Assembly (NCBI RefSeq): GCF_900128445.1
Contig: NZ_LT671417.1
Span: 806,001 to 870,000, forward strand
Direction of reading: 5' to 3'
DNA length: 64,000 nt
Origin: Thermophilibacter provencensis
GTDB lineage: Bacteria > Actinomycetota > Coriobacteriia > Coriobacteriales > Atopobiaceae
The notes under the pieces were generated by a model, which worked only from the letters and a program-made list of their open reading frames with translations, made no database searches and had not been told where the DNA came from. A program made the translations under genes and the position numbers. Positions 41,746-50,276 of this stretch are shown here, piece by piece; position 1 is the first letter of the stretch, and each line of letters starts with the position of its first letter.

Positions 41746-42366
41746 ATGAGCGAGCTCGTTCTTCCCAAGGTGACCGTCATCCTTCGCGGCTACGAGACCA
41801 AGCAGGTCCTGAGCGTCGTGGAGCAGCTGGTGGGCACGAGGGTCAACTCCATTGAGGTGGCAAGCAACTCCCCGCACGCGATGGAGTCCATCGCCGCGGC
41901 GCGCAAGGAGTTCGGCACGGAGGTCCACGTGGGCGCCGGAACGGTGAAGAACGCCGAGATCGCCCGTCGCGCCATCGACGCGGGCGCCGAGTTCATGCTC
42001 TCGCCGATCATGTTCACCCCCGAGATCTTCTCGCTCGCCCGCGAGGCGGGCGTCATCACCGTTCCCGCCGCCTTCAGCCCCACCGAGATCCAGCAGATGA
42101 TCGACATGGGCGCCGACATCGTGAAGGTCTTCCCCGCCGGCCAGCTCGGCCCCGACTACATCAAGGCCGTCCAGGCCCCGCTCGGGAAGCTCCCCCTCAT
42201 GGTCGTGGGCGGCGTGAACGTCGACAACGTCCAGTCCTACTTCGACAAGGGCGCCACCTATGCCGGCATCGGCTCGGGCATCTTCGACCCGGCTGACATC
42301 GAGGCATGCGACGCGGCCAACCTCGCCGCCTCCGTCAGGAGGCTCGAGGAGAGCGTCGTCTGGTAG
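41746..42366 (+). CDS. eda: KDPG/KHG-type aldolase
   Basis: The 206-residue protein matches class I KDPG aldolases, which split 2-keto-3-deoxy-6-phospho-aldonates into pyruvate and an aldehyde such as glyceraldehyde-3-phosphate. Landmarks are VTVILRGYETKQVLSVVEQL (where the usual VIR has become ILR), the substrate Glu in VNSIEVASNSPHAMESI, VHVGAGTVKNAEIARRAIDAGAEFMLSP, the Schiff-base Lys in DIVKVFPAGQLG, and MVVGGVNVDNVQSYFDKGATYAGIGSGIF. GAGGAGG precedes the ATG. It is first in the PTS operon, which implies that the imported compound reaches a 2-keto-3-deoxy acid. The exact stereochemistry is open. Confidence 0.9.
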   Translation: MSELVLPKVTVILRGYETKQVLSVVEQLVGTRVNSIEVASNSPHAMESIAAARKEFGTEVHVGAGTVKNAEIARRAIDAGAEFMLSPIMFTPEIFSLAREAGVITVPAAFSPTEIQQMIDMGADIVKVFPAGQLGPDYIKAVQAPLGKLPLMVVGGVNVDNVQSYFDKGATYAGIGSGIFDPADIEACDAANLAASVRRLEESVVW

Positions 42367-42414
42367 GCGGCCGCACCCGCGGTCGCGCAGCAAGCAAGAG
42401 AAGGAGAGAAGAGC

Positions 42415-42879
42415 ATGGCAGATCTGAGCTTCGACAGCTCGCTCGTCGTCCGCATCGACGAGGAAGGCCTTTCCTGCGAGGACGTCGAGCGCCGCCTGGC
42501 GGCCGTCCTCGAGGGCCAGGGCTACGTGAAGGACACCTACGCCCAGGCCATCGTGGACCGCGAGGCGAACTTTCCCACCGCGCTCGACATGGGCGGCCTG
42601 AACGTGGCCATCCCGCACTGCGACGTCGTGAACGTGAACAAGGCCGCCATGTGCATGGGCGTCCTCGCTCACCCCGTCGACTGGCACAAGATGGACGAGC
42701 CCGACGAGACGTGCAAGGTCTCCGTCGTGTGCATGCTCGCCCTCACCGAGGCTCACGCCCACCTCGAGATGCTCCAGAAGGTGATCGCCTTCGTCCAGGA
42801 CCAGGAGCTCGTCGGCAAGGTCATCGCGGCCAAGGGCGCCGACGAGGTCTTCTCGCTCGCCGGGGCGCTGCTCGTCTAG
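42415..42879 (+). CDS. PTS EIIA component, fructose/galactitol type
   Basis: The 154-residue protein is a PTS_EIIA_2 domain. His68 in LNVAIPHCD is the likely phosphorylated residue; FPTALDMG and LHLEMLQKVIAF-like helix AHAHLEMLQKVIAFVQD are typical. It passes phosphate from HPr to the EIIB encoded next. The order EIIA-EIIB-EIIC as separate proteins matches galactitol-type systems. GGAGAGAAG precedes the ATG. Confidence 0.93.
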   Translation: MADLSFDSSLVVRIDEEGLSCEDVERRLAAVLEGQGYVKDTYAQAIVDREANFPTALDMGGLNVAIPHCDVVNVNKAAMCMGVLAHPVDWHKMDEPDETCKVSVVCMLALTEAHAHLEMLQKVIAFVQDQELVGKVIAAKGADEVFSLAGALLV

Positions 42880-42903
42880 CCACCCCTCCCACCATGGTCA
42901 GCG

Positions 42904-42922
42904 GCGCGCCGCAGGGGCGCGC
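42904..42922 (+). other. Intercistronic hairpin between EIIA and EIIB
   Basis: GCGCGCC (42904-42910) pairs with GGCGCGC (42916-42922) around GCAGG. Similar stems follow EIIB and EIIC, suggesting mRNA processing or stabilisation in this operon. Confidence 0.5.
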
Positions 42923-42952
42923 TGAGAGCTCCTTAGAGAGGAAGGAACAAAA

Positions 42953-43237
42953 ATGGCAAAGCGTGTTCTCGTGGCCTGTGGAAACGGCGTCGCCACCTCC
43001 ACCGTCGTGGCTGCCAAGATCAAGGACTACTGCGCCGATCACGGCGTGGCCATCCAGGTCACCCAGTGCAAGATGCTCGAGCTCCACGACAAGGCCAACG
43101 ACTACGACCTCGTGGTCACCTCCGGCAAGTTCAAGGACGCCGACGTCAAGACCCCGATCATCATGGCGATCGCGCTCCTGACCGGCATCAACGAGCAGGC
43201 GACGCTCGATAAGATCGTCGAGGCGCTCAAGGACTAG
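42953..43237 (+). CDS. PTS EIIB component, galactitol type
   Basis: The 94-residue protein has the P-loop-like phospho-Cys9 in VLVACGNGVATSTVVAAKI and a short alpha/beta fold ending IVEALKD, as in GatB. It receives phosphate from EIIA and donates it to the sugar on EIIC. AGAGAGGAAGG precedes the ATG. It lies 73 bases after EIIA and 79 before EIIC. Confidence 0.94.
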   Translation: MAKRVLVACGNGVATSTVVAAKIKDYCADHGVAIQVTQCKMLELHDKANDYDLVVTSGKFKDADVKTPIIMAIALLTGINEQATLDKIVEALKD

Positions 43238-43260
43238 CGGCTCCGCGGGCCGTCCGCCGG

Positions 43261-43283
43261 CGCGCCGCGGGCCTCGCGGCGCG
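43261..43283 (+). other. Intercistronic hairpin between EIIB and EIIC
   Basis: A 9-bp stem, CGCGCCGCG (43261-43269) with CGCGGCGCG (43275-43283), around GGCCT. No T tract. Confidence 0.5.
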
Positions 43284-43316
43284 TCTCTCGACCGTACCAA
43301 GTAAGAAAGGAAAGGC

Positions 43317-44699
43317 ATGGACGCATTCCTCGAGACAGTCAGCACTGTCTTCCAGGCGCTCATCAACGCGGGCGCCTACGTCATGCTGCCGATTATCATC
43401 ACGATCATCGGCCTCGTGTTCCGCATGAACATCGGCAAGGCGTTCAAGAGCGGCATCACCATCACCTGCGGCTTCGTGGGCATCAACCTGCTCGTGAACC
43501 TGCTCAAGTCCGCGGTCTCCCCGGCCGCGAGCGCCATGGTCGCCAACTTCGGCCTCAACCTCGACGTCACCGACGTGGGCTGGGGCGCCATCTCGTCGGT
43601 CACCTGGGCCTCCCCGATCGTCGCCTTCCTGGTCTTTGAGATCCTCGGCATCAACATCCTCATGCTGGTCCTCAAGCTCACCAAGACGATGGACGTCGAC
43701 ATCTGGAACTACCACCACATGATGATCGCCGGCATCCTGGTCTTCTTCGTGACCAACAACATCGTCTGGGCCCTCGTCGCCACGGCCTTCACCGCCGTCA
43801 TGACGCTCAAGTTCGCCGACTGGACGTCTCCTTTGATCGAGCACTTCTTCGGCATCCCTGACGTCACGCTCCCGACGATCTCCTATACGTCCTCGATCAT
43901 CATCGCCGCCCCGCTCAACTGGGTGATCGACCGCATCCCCGGCCTCAACAAGGTCAACGTCTCGATCAAGGGCGTCCAGAAGTACCTCGGCATCTTCGGT
44001 GACCCGATGATGCTCGGTCTGATCCTGGGCTGCGCCATGGGTGCGCTCGCCCTCATGCCCATCGACCAGATCTTCCTCACGGGCGTCAACGTCGCCGCCG
44101 TCATGGTCCTCATGCCCAAGATGACCGCCATGTTCGTCGAGGGCCTCATGCCCATCTCCGACGGCGCCCAGAAGTTCACGACCAAGCACTTCGGCGGCCA
44201 GTCGCTCTCCATCGGCCTCGACGCCGCGGTCGTCGTGGGCAACCCCGAGGTCATCACCACGGCCCTCATCATGATCCCGGTCACGATCCTGCTCGCCTTC
44301 GTCCTGCCGGGCAACCGCATGATGCCGCTCGCGGACCTCTCCGTCGTCACCTTCCGCGTGGCCCTCGTCGTGGCCCTGTGCCGCGGCAACGTGTTCCGCT
44401 CGATCCTCATCTCCATCCCCGTGATGGCCGCAATCCTGTACGCCGGCACCTTCGCCGCCCCGTACCTCACGGACCTGGCCACCTCCACCGGCCTGACCTT
44501 CGACGGCCAGATCGCCTCCATGGCCGGCCCGTCGCTCACGCAGACCGCGATCGTCTTCTGGACCTGCGTCTCCGAGAACGCGATCATCCTCGTTCCGGTT
44601 GCCGTCGTCATCTTCGTCGCCGTCTGGTTCCTCGTCGAGAAGAAGATCGGCATGGAGAAGATCGAGGCCTACGCCGCAGAGTACGAGGAGATGGAGTAG
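43317..44699 (+). CDS. PTS EIIC component, galactitol type
   Basis: The 460-residue membrane permease has about ten to twelve hydrophobic segments and matches the GatC family: INAGAYVMLPIIITIIGLVFRMNIGKAFKSGITITCGFVGINLL, the motif AVVVGNPEVITTALIMIPVTILLAFVLPGNRMMPLADL, and GFVGIN. It binds and moves the sugar or polyol while EIIB phosphorylates it. Family members carry galactitol, arabitol-like polyols and some sugar acids. The neighbours (KDPG-type aldolase and IlvD/Edd dehydratase) do not fit the classical galactitol route through tagatose phosphate, so the substrate may be a sugar acid. Confidence 0.93.
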   Translation: MDAFLETVSTVFQALINAGAYVMLPIIITIIGLVFRMNIGKAFKSGITITCGFVGINLLVNLLKSAVSPAASAMVANFGLNLDVTDVGWGAISSVTWASPIVAFLVFEILGINILMLVLKLTKTMDVDIWNYHHMMIAGILVFFVTNNIVWALVATAFTAVMTLKFADWTSPLIEHFFGIPDVTLPTISYTSSIIIAAPLNWVIDRIPGLNKVNVSIKGVQKYLGIFGDPMMLGLILGCAMGALALMPIDQIFLTGVNVAAVMVLMPKMTAMFVEGLMPISDGAQKFTTKHFGGQSLSIGLDAAVVVGNPEVITTALIMIPVTILLAFVLPGNRMMPLADLSVVTFRVALVVALCRGNVFRSILISIPVMAAILYAGTFAAPYLTDLATSTGLTFDGQIASMAGPSLTQTAIVFWTCVSENAIILVPVAVVIFVAVWFLVEKKIGMEKIEAYAAEYEEME

Positions 44700-44717
44700 T
44701 CGCCCATCTCGTTTGAG

Positions 44718-44751
44718 GTGGCGGGTGCCGTCGACCGGCGGCGCCCGCCAC
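44718..44751 (+). other. Intercistronic hairpin between EIIC and the dehydratase gene
   Basis: GTGGCGGG (44718-44725) pairs with CCCGCCAC (44744-44751), with additional pairing inside (GCCG/CGGC). The dehydratase start is 21 bases further on. Confidence 0.55.
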
Positions 44752-44771
44752 ATACCCAGAGGGGGGAAACC

Positions 44772-46415
44772 ATGGAACGTGCAATCGACAAGCTGGAGCC
44801 CTTCCAGCGCGCTATCTCAAAGGCCCACCTCGCGGCCGCCGGCGTTGCCGTGGACTCGCTCGAGAACCCCGACAAGCCCCTCATCGCCATCGCCAACAGC
44901 TGGAACGAGGTCTGCCCGGGCCACGAGCCGCTCAAGAAGCTGGCCGAGGAGGTCAAGAAGGGCGTGCTTGAGGCCGGCGGAGAGCCGATCGAGTTCAACA
45001 CCATCGGCATGTGCGACGGCATCGCGCAGGGCCACGCGGGCATGCGCTACTGCCTGCCGCACCGCGAGATCATCGCGGACTCCTGCGAGGCTATGATCGT
45101 GGGCGAGGGCTGCTTCGACGGCGTGGTCTACCTCGGCAGCTGCGACAAGATTATCCCCGCCATGCTCATGGCGGCGGCTCGCATCGACCTGCCCTCGGCG
45201 CTCGTGACCTGCGGCCCGTGCTACGACGAGATCAAGCCGTCCGAGTCCAAGGCCCTGCGCGCCCGCTTCCTGGCCGGCGAGGCCACCGAGCGCGACGTCA
45301 TCGAGGGCACCCTGCGCTACTACACCGGCCCCGGCGTCTGCCCCTTCCTGGGCACCGCCAACACCATGGGCTGCCTGACCGAGGGCCTCGGCATGATGCT
45401 GCCCAACGGCGCGCTGTGGCCGTCGTCCACGAGCCAGCGGCGCTTCTCGGCCCGCCAGACCGGCGCGGCCGTTGTCGACCTCGTCCGTCGCGGCATCAAG
45501 CCGTCCGACATCATGACGCAGGCGGCGATCGACAACACCGTCAAGCTGCTCGCCTCCATCGGCGGCTCGCTCAACGCCCTCATCCACCTTCCGGCGCTCG
45601 CCGCCGAGCTGGGGCTCGAGTGCACGTGGGCGCAGGTCGCGGAGATCACGTCAAAGACGCCCGTCATCTGCAACGTGGTGCCCAACGGCGACATCTCCTG
45701 CGTGAACCTGTACAAGGCCGGCGGCATCCCCGCCGTCCTTCAGACCATCTCGGGCGACCTGGACACCTCGGTCATGACGGTCACGGGCAAGACGCTCGCC
45801 GAGAACCTCGAGACCTCGGTGCTGCGCTGCGACCGCTCGGTCATCCGCACCCAGGACGACCCCGCGTCGGTGGCCAACGGCATCCAGGTGCTCTACGGCA
45901 ACCTGGCCCCCGAGGGCGCGCTCGTCAAGACGAGCGCCGTCCCCGCCGAGCAGCACGTCTGGAGCGGCACCGCGATGGTCTTCGACTCCGAGGAGGAGGC
46001 CTTCGAGGCCTACAACGCCCACGCCATCAAGCCGGGTACGGGCGTGATCATCCGCTACGAGGGCCCCAAGGGCGGCCCCGGCATGAAGGAGCTCCACCGC
46101 GTCACGGAGATCATGAAGGGCATCCCCGACTCCGCCGTCATCACCGACGGGCGCTTCTCCGGCGCCTCCGGCGGCCTCTCGGTGGGCTACCTCTGCCCCG
46201 AGGCCTTCGACGGCGCGCCGATCGCGCTCGTCGAGAACGGCGACAAGATCAACATCGACCTCACCCGCAACCTCATCGAGGTCGAGGTCTCCGACGAGGA
46301 GTTCGCTCGCCGCAAGCAGGGCTGGAAGCCCGTCATCCACGAGAACGGCGGCCACCTGCTGGCCCGCTACGCCAAGCAGGTCAGCTCCGCTAAGACGGGC
46401 GCCGTTATCGAGTAG
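44772..46415 (+). CDS. IlvD/Edd-family dehydratase (sugar-acid dehydratase-like)
   Basis: The 547-residue protein belongs to the Fe-S dehydratases that include dihydroxy-acid dehydratase and 6-phosphogluconate dehydratase. The cluster Cys residues are in TIGMCDGIAQGHAGMRY, YLGSCDKIIPAMLMAAAR and GVCPFLGTANTMGCLTEGLG. The C-terminal part has GPKGGPGMKELHRVTEIMKG and ITDGRFSGASGGLSVGYLCPEA. Length is closest to IlvD and sugar-acid dehydratases (about 550-570), not the 600-residue Edd. Its place between a PTS and a KDPG-type aldolase in one operon makes a phospho-aldonate or aldonate the likely substrate. GAGGGGGG lies ahead of the ATG; a longer reading exists but lacks that site. Confidence 0.9.
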   Translation: MERAIDKLEPFQRAISKAHLAAAGVAVDSLENPDKPLIAIANSWNEVCPGHEPLKKLAEEVKKGVLEAGGEPIEFNTIGMCDGIAQGHAGMRYCLPHREIIADSCEAMIVGEGCFDGVVYLGSCDKIIPAMLMAAARIDLPSALVTCGPCYDEIKPSESKALRARFLAGEATERDVIEGTLRYYTGPGVCPFLGTANTMGCLTEGLGMMLPNGALWPSSTSQRRFSARQTGAAVVDLVRRGIKPSDIMTQAAIDNTVKLLASIGGSLNALIHLPALAAELGLECTWAQVAEITSKTPVICNVVPNGDISCVNLYKAGGIPAVLQTISGDLDTSVMTVTGKTLAENLETSVLRCDRSVIRTQDDPASVANGIQVLYGNLAPEGALVKTSAVPAEQHVWSGTAMVFDSEEEAFEAYNAHAIKPGTGVIIRYEGPKGGPGMKELHRVTEIMKGIPDSAVITDGRFSGASGGLSVGYLCPEAFDGAPIALVENGDKINIDLTRNLIEVEVSDEEFARRKQGWKPVIHENGGHLLARYAKQVSSAKTGAVIE

Positions 46416-46439
46416 GCCGGACAGCCGGCCCTTGCCCAG

Positions 46440-46474
46440 GCCGGGCGGCGTCTTGGGAGATGGCGTCGCCCGGC
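46440..46474 (+). terminator. Hairpin after the dehydratase gene
   Basis: GCCGGGCG (46440-46447) pairs with CGCCCGGC (46467-46474), with extra GCG/CGT-type pairs in the loop. T residues are sparse, so termination may be partial. Confidence 0.5.
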
Positions 46475-46572
46475 TCTGTGCATCCCGTCGAAACGCCTGC
46501 CCGCGGGAAATGTTCCGCGACCGGGGGGTAAAATACCCTCCAGTCACTACACATTTTGGAAGGGGGCACGAC

Positions 46573-47553
46573 GTGGCGGACGCGTTCGTGGTTGCGTCGT
46601 GCGCTGCGACGTTTGGCATCTTCGACACCAGCGCGCTCGCGCGGCTCGAGGCCGCGGGGTGCACGGTGCGCGTCAACCCGTACGGCCGCCCGCTCACCGG
46701 CGACGAGATCGTCGACTACGCCTACGACTGCGACGCCATCGTCCTGGGCAACGACCACCTGGACGCCGCCACCATCGACCGGCTGCCCAACCTCAAGCTC
46801 ATCGCCCGCCACGGCGCGGGCTTCGACGGCATCGACTTTGCCGAGGCCGTGCGCCGCGGCATCACGATCACCAACACGCCCGGGGCAAACCGGGAGGAGA
46901 CCGCGGACCTCACCTTCGCCCTCATCCTGGACCTGGCGCGCATGATCACGCAGACCGTCACGCAGCTCAAGTCCGGCGTGTGGAACAAGATCCCCGGCCG
47001 GAGCCTCTACGGCAAGACCATCGGCATCATCGGCGTGGGAGCGATCGGGATGTCCGTCGCCGCGCGTGCCATGGGCTTTGGGATGGACATCCTCGGCTAC
47101 GACATCGTCCGCCGCGACGAGGCCTCCCACTACGGGCTGCTCTACACGAGCCTCGACGAACTGCTCGAGAAGTCGGACGTGGTCACCATCCACGCCCCGC
47201 TGACCTCCGCCACGCGCAACCTCCTCGGCGCGCGCGAGTTCCGCCGCATGAAGGAGGGGGCGCTGCTCATCAACACGGCGCGCGCGGGCATCGTGCGCGA
47301 GTCCGCCCTCGAGCGCGCGCTGACCACGGGCCACCTGGGCGGCTACGCGGTGGACGTGTACGAGCACGAGCCGCCGACGCTGCCCAAGTTCTTCGAGATG
47401 CCCAACGTCCTCACGACCCCGCACATCGGCTCGGCGACGCTCGAGGCCAACCGGCGCATGGGCGACGTGGTGGCCGACAACATCATCGCCTTCAAGGACG
47501 GCAAGGAGCCGCCCAACCGCGTGACGTTTGCGGACCGGGTGCGCTTCTCGTGA
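46573..47553 (+). CDS. D-isomer-specific 2-hydroxyacid dehydrogenase
   Basis: The 326-residue protein is a NAD-dependent dehydrogenase of the phosphoglycerate dehydrogenase family without the regulatory ACT domain. It has LPNLKLIARHGAGFDGIDFAEAVRRGITITNTPGAN, the NAD-binding GKTIGIIGVGAIGMSVAARAMGFGMDILGYD, catalytic Arg in NTARAGIVRESAL, Glu in DVYEHEPP and His in LTTPHIGSAT. In this operon it may oxidise or reduce a sugar-acid-like intermediate; the specific reaction is not readable. It starts at GTG 46573 with GGAAGGGGG upstream; the longer frame to 46432 has no ribosome-binding site and overlaps the hairpin. Confidence 0.9.
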   Translation: MADAFVVASCAATFGIFDTSALARLEAAGCTVRVNPYGRPLTGDEIVDYAYDCDAIVLGNDHLDAATIDRLPNLKLIARHGAGFDGIDFAEAVRRGITITNTPGANREETADLTFALILDLARMITQTVTQLKSGVWNKIPGRSLYGKTIGIIGVGAIGMSVAARAMGFGMDILGYDIVRRDEASHYGLLYTSLDELLEKSDVVTIHAPLTSATRNLLGAREFRRMKEGALLINTARAGIVRESALERALTTGHLGGYAVDVYEHEPPTLPKFFEMPNVLTTPHIGSATLEANRRMGDVVADNIIAFKDGKEPPNRVTFADRVRFS

Positions 47554-47583
47554 CCCAGGGGGCGAGCGACCTAAGGAGACGCA

Positions 47584-48435
47584 GTGGTTAAGCTCGTGTT
47601 CGTCGACATGGACGGGACCTTCCTCGACTCCGAGAAGGCCATCTCGCCCGAGAACGCGTCCGCGCTCGACGCGGCGGCCTCCCTGGGGGTCATGTTCGTC
47701 CCCTGCACCGGGCGCAACCTCGCGGGCCTGCCGGCCGAGCTGCTCCGCCATCCCAGCGTGCGCTACGCCGTCTGCGCAAACGGCGCCGTCGTGGCCGACG
47801 TCGCCACCGGGAGGACCCTGCGCGAGGTGACCATCGAGAAGGACCTGGTGCTCGACCTCTACCGGAGGCTGCGCGACCGCCCGATCACCTTCGACCTCTT
47901 CGCCGACGGGACCGTCTACACGCAGCGCGAGCGCTACCCGCTGATCGACCGCCTCGAGCTCAGCGACGCCACCAAGGAGTTCGTCCGCGGGGTGCGGACC
48001 GTGTACGACGGGAGCCTCGAGGACCAGCTCGCGCGCATCGGGGACGTGTGCCGGCTGAACGTCTTCTACTGGCGCGACGAGGACCGCGACGCGGTCTGCG
48101 AGCTCGTCGACTCCGAGCCCGCCCTCAGGCGCGCCTCGTCGCTGCCCTGCAACATCGAGATCACCGACCGCTCCGCGCACAAGGGCGCGGGGCTGCGCTG
48201 GCTCTGCGACCACCTGGGAGTCTCGGCGGGGGAGTGCATCGCCTTCGGTGACGGCGACAACGACCGCACGATGCTCGAGGCCGCGGGGGACGGCGTGGCC
48301 ATGGGCAACGCGACCCCCGAGGTCAAGGCCGTCGCCGACCACCTGACCTCCTCCTGCGACGAGTCGGGCGTGGGGCGCTACCTCGCGCCGGTCTTCGCCG
48401 CGATCGCCGGTCAGGCAGCCTCGGGGCCGCGCTAG
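47584..48435 (+). CDS. HAD-superfamily Cof-type phosphatase
   Basis: The 283-residue protein has motif I VFVDMDGTFLDSE, motif II VPCTGRNLAGLP, motif III Lys in SAHKGAGL and motif IV FGDGDNDRTMLEAAGDGVAMGN. It shares the layout and wording (VLDLYRRLRDRPITFDLF against VRSLYEDVRDQRVTFDLF) with the protein at 39901, so the two are recent paralogues. It follows the dehydrogenase by 30 bases with AAGGAGA ahead of its GTG start and probably belongs to that operon. Its stop overlaps the convergent argR stop in CTAG. Confidence 0.93.
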   Translation: MVKLVFVDMDGTFLDSEKAISPENASALDAAASLGVMFVPCTGRNLAGLPAELLRHPSVRYAVCANGAVVADVATGRTLREVTIEKDLVLDLYRRLRDRPITFDLFADGTVYTQRERYPLIDRLELSDATKEFVRGVRTVYDGSLEDQLARIGDVCRLNVFYWRDEDRDAVCELVDSEPALRRASSLPCNIEITDRSAHKGAGLRWLCDHLGVSAGECIAFGDGDNDRTMLEAAGDGVAMGNATPEVKAVADHLTSSCDESGVGRYLAPVFAAIAGQAASGPR

Positions 48436-48869
48436 CCGCTCGCCGCGAGGGAGGTGACGAGGCCCCTGACCTCGTCCGCGCCGGCGGGGGAGTCGGTCGC
48501 CACGAACACGGTGTCGCTGCCGGCGACCGTGCCGAGCACGTGCGCGAGGCGCGCCTCGTCGACGGCGCGCGCCACGCTCGGGGCGGTGTCGGGCTGGGTG
48601 AGCACCACCACGAGGCTCTGCCCCGGGGCGCTTCTCGCCTCCACCACGAACTCCGAGAGCACGAGCTGCAGGTTGAGGTCCTCCTCGAGGACGTAGAGCC
48701 CGCCCGCGAGCTTCCGGAGGTGCATCTCGGAGACGTCGCGCGAGACGGTCGACTGCGTGCAGGCGAACCCCCGCTCGGCGAGCGCCTCCACGAGCTCCCC
48801 CTGCGTGCGGACCGACTGCCCGCGCACGATCGAGCGAATCGCCTCCTGCCGTTCGTTGCTGCGCCTCAT
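48432..48869 (-). CDS. argR: Arginine repressor
   Basis: The 145-residue protein has the N-terminal winged helix of ArgR (ERQEAIRSIVRGQSVRTQGELVEALAERGFACTQSTVSRDVSEMHLRKL) and the C-terminal hexamerisation and arginine-binding domain. The arginine-binding loop reads GTVAGSDTVFVA; family members usually have two adjacent Asp residues there, and here the first is Ser, so affinity for arginine may differ. No arg genes are adjacent in the window. It is convergent with the HAD gene, sharing the CTAG stop overlap. Confidence 0.92.
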   Translation of the reverse strand: MRRSNERQEAIRSIVRGQSVRTQGELVEALAERGFACTQSTVSRDVSEMHLRKLAGGLYVLEEDLNLQLVLSEFVVEARSAPGQSLVVVLTQPDTAPSVARAVDEARLAHVLGTVAGSDTVFVATDSPAGADEVRGLVTSLAASG

Positions 48870-49019
48870 GCTCGCCTCCCGTCGCCCTGCACAGAAGCAT
48901 ACGCAAAACGGCCGCCGCCCGGGGCGGGGTCGGCGTGAAGTTACGGCGCGCTGACGCGGCGCGGGCGCCCCTGCGCTAGACTAGCAGGCGTGAAAAGCCG
49001 CGACCCCCTGGGAGAACCC

Positions 49020-50273
49020 ATGTCAGACGTCCTCGAGCGCTTCATGCGCTACGTCCAGGTTGACTCTTCGTCCGACCCCGGCAACGACGGGGTCACGCCC
49101 TCGACGCCCTGCCAGCACGACATGGCGCGCGTGCTCGCGGACGACCTCGCCGCCATCGGGTGCCGGGACGTGACGGCGGACGAGCACGCCTACGTCACGG
49201 GCGTCCTGGACGCCTCCGCCGGAGCCGAGGGGCTCCCCGCGCTCGTGCTCTGCGCCCACATCGACTCGTCGCCCGACGCGCCAGCCCATGGGGTCCGCCC
49301 GCACGTGGTCCGCTACGAGGGCGGCCCGCTCGTCGCGGGCGTCGTTGACGGAGAGCCGGTCCAGACCACGCCCGATCAGGTGCCTGACCTCGAGCGCTTC
49401 GTTGGCCAGGACATCGTCTGCTCTGACGGCACCACGCTCCTCTCGGCGGACGACAAGGCGGGCGTCGCGGAGATCATGGCGCTTCTTGCCCGCCTGGCGA
49501 GCAACCCCGAGCTCCCGCACCCCGCCATCAAGGCCGCCTTCGTGCCGGACGAGGAGATCGGCCACGGCGCCGAGCTGCTCGACCTCGAGGCGCTTGGCGC
49601 CCGCTGGGGCTACACCGTCGATGGCGAGGCCCTCGGCGAGCTCAACTTCGAGTGCTTCTCCGCGAGCGAGGCCACCGTCCGCATACGCGGCGTGATGGTC
49701 CATCCGGGTAGCGCCAAGAACGTCATGGTGAACGCCATCACCGTGGCGGCCGAGTACCAGCGGATGATTCCGGCGGCGGAGCGCCCCGAGCATACCGAGG
49801 GCCGCGAGGGCTACTACCACCCCACGGACATCGAGGGCACCGCCTCGGAGGTCACGCTCACCTACATCCTGCGCGACTTCGACGCCGAGGGCTTCGCACG
49901 GCGCGAGAAGACCATGCATGACGTGGCGGGCTTCCTCAACGCCCGCTACGGCGAGGGCACCGTCTCCGTGAGCATCTGCGAGCAGTACCGCAACATGGCC
50001 GAGAAGTTCGGCCCCGAGGACCGCTGCCTCGTCGACTACGCCCTCGAGGCCAACCGCGAGGTCGGGATCGAGCCCGTCCTGGTGCCCGCCCGCGGCGGCA
50101 CCGACGGGGCGCAGCTCACCTTCCGCGGGCTGCCCTGCCCCAACATCGCGACGGGGGGCTACAACGCGCACTCGGTGCGGGAGTTCATCCCCGTGAGCAG
50201 CCTCGAGGTGACGGTGGACCTGCTCGAGCGGCTCGTGGCCAAGTTCGCGACGGGCCCCGAGGCGGTGGCGTAG
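49020..50273 (+). CDS. pepT: Tripeptidase T (M20 family)
   Basis: The 417-residue cytosolic metallopeptidase releases the N-terminal residue of tripeptides. Zinc ligands are visible in LCAHIDSSPDA (His), LLSADDKAGVAEIM (bridging Asp), FVPDEEIGHGAELLD (catalytic Glu-Glu) and the C-terminal GGYNAHSVREFIP (His). VDGEALGELNFECFSA and GVMVHPGSAKNVMVNA belong to the lid domain of the PepT subgroup. ATG 49020 with GGGAGA upstream is preferred over a GTG ten codons earlier. It is followed within four bases by the next gene. Confidence 0.95.
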   Translation: MSDVLERFMRYVQVDSSSDPGNDGVTPSTPCQHDMARVLADDLAAIGCRDVTADEHAYVTGVLDASAGAEGLPALVLCAHIDSSPDAPAHGVRPHVVRYEGGPLVAGVVDGEPVQTTPDQVPDLERFVGQDIVCSDGTTLLSADDKAGVAEIMALLARLASNPELPHPAIKAAFVPDEEIGHGAELLDLEALGARWGYTVDGEALGELNFECFSASEATVRIRGVMVHPGSAKNVMVNAITVAAEYQRMIPAAERPEHTEGREGYYHPTDIEGTASEVTLTYILRDFDAEGFARREKTMHDVAGFLNARYGEGTVSVSICEQYRNMAEKFGPEDRCLVDYALEANREVGIEPVLVPARGGTDGAQLTFRGLPCPNIATGGYNAHSVREFIPVSSLEVTVDLLERLVAKFATGPEAVA

Positions 50274-50276
50274 CGG

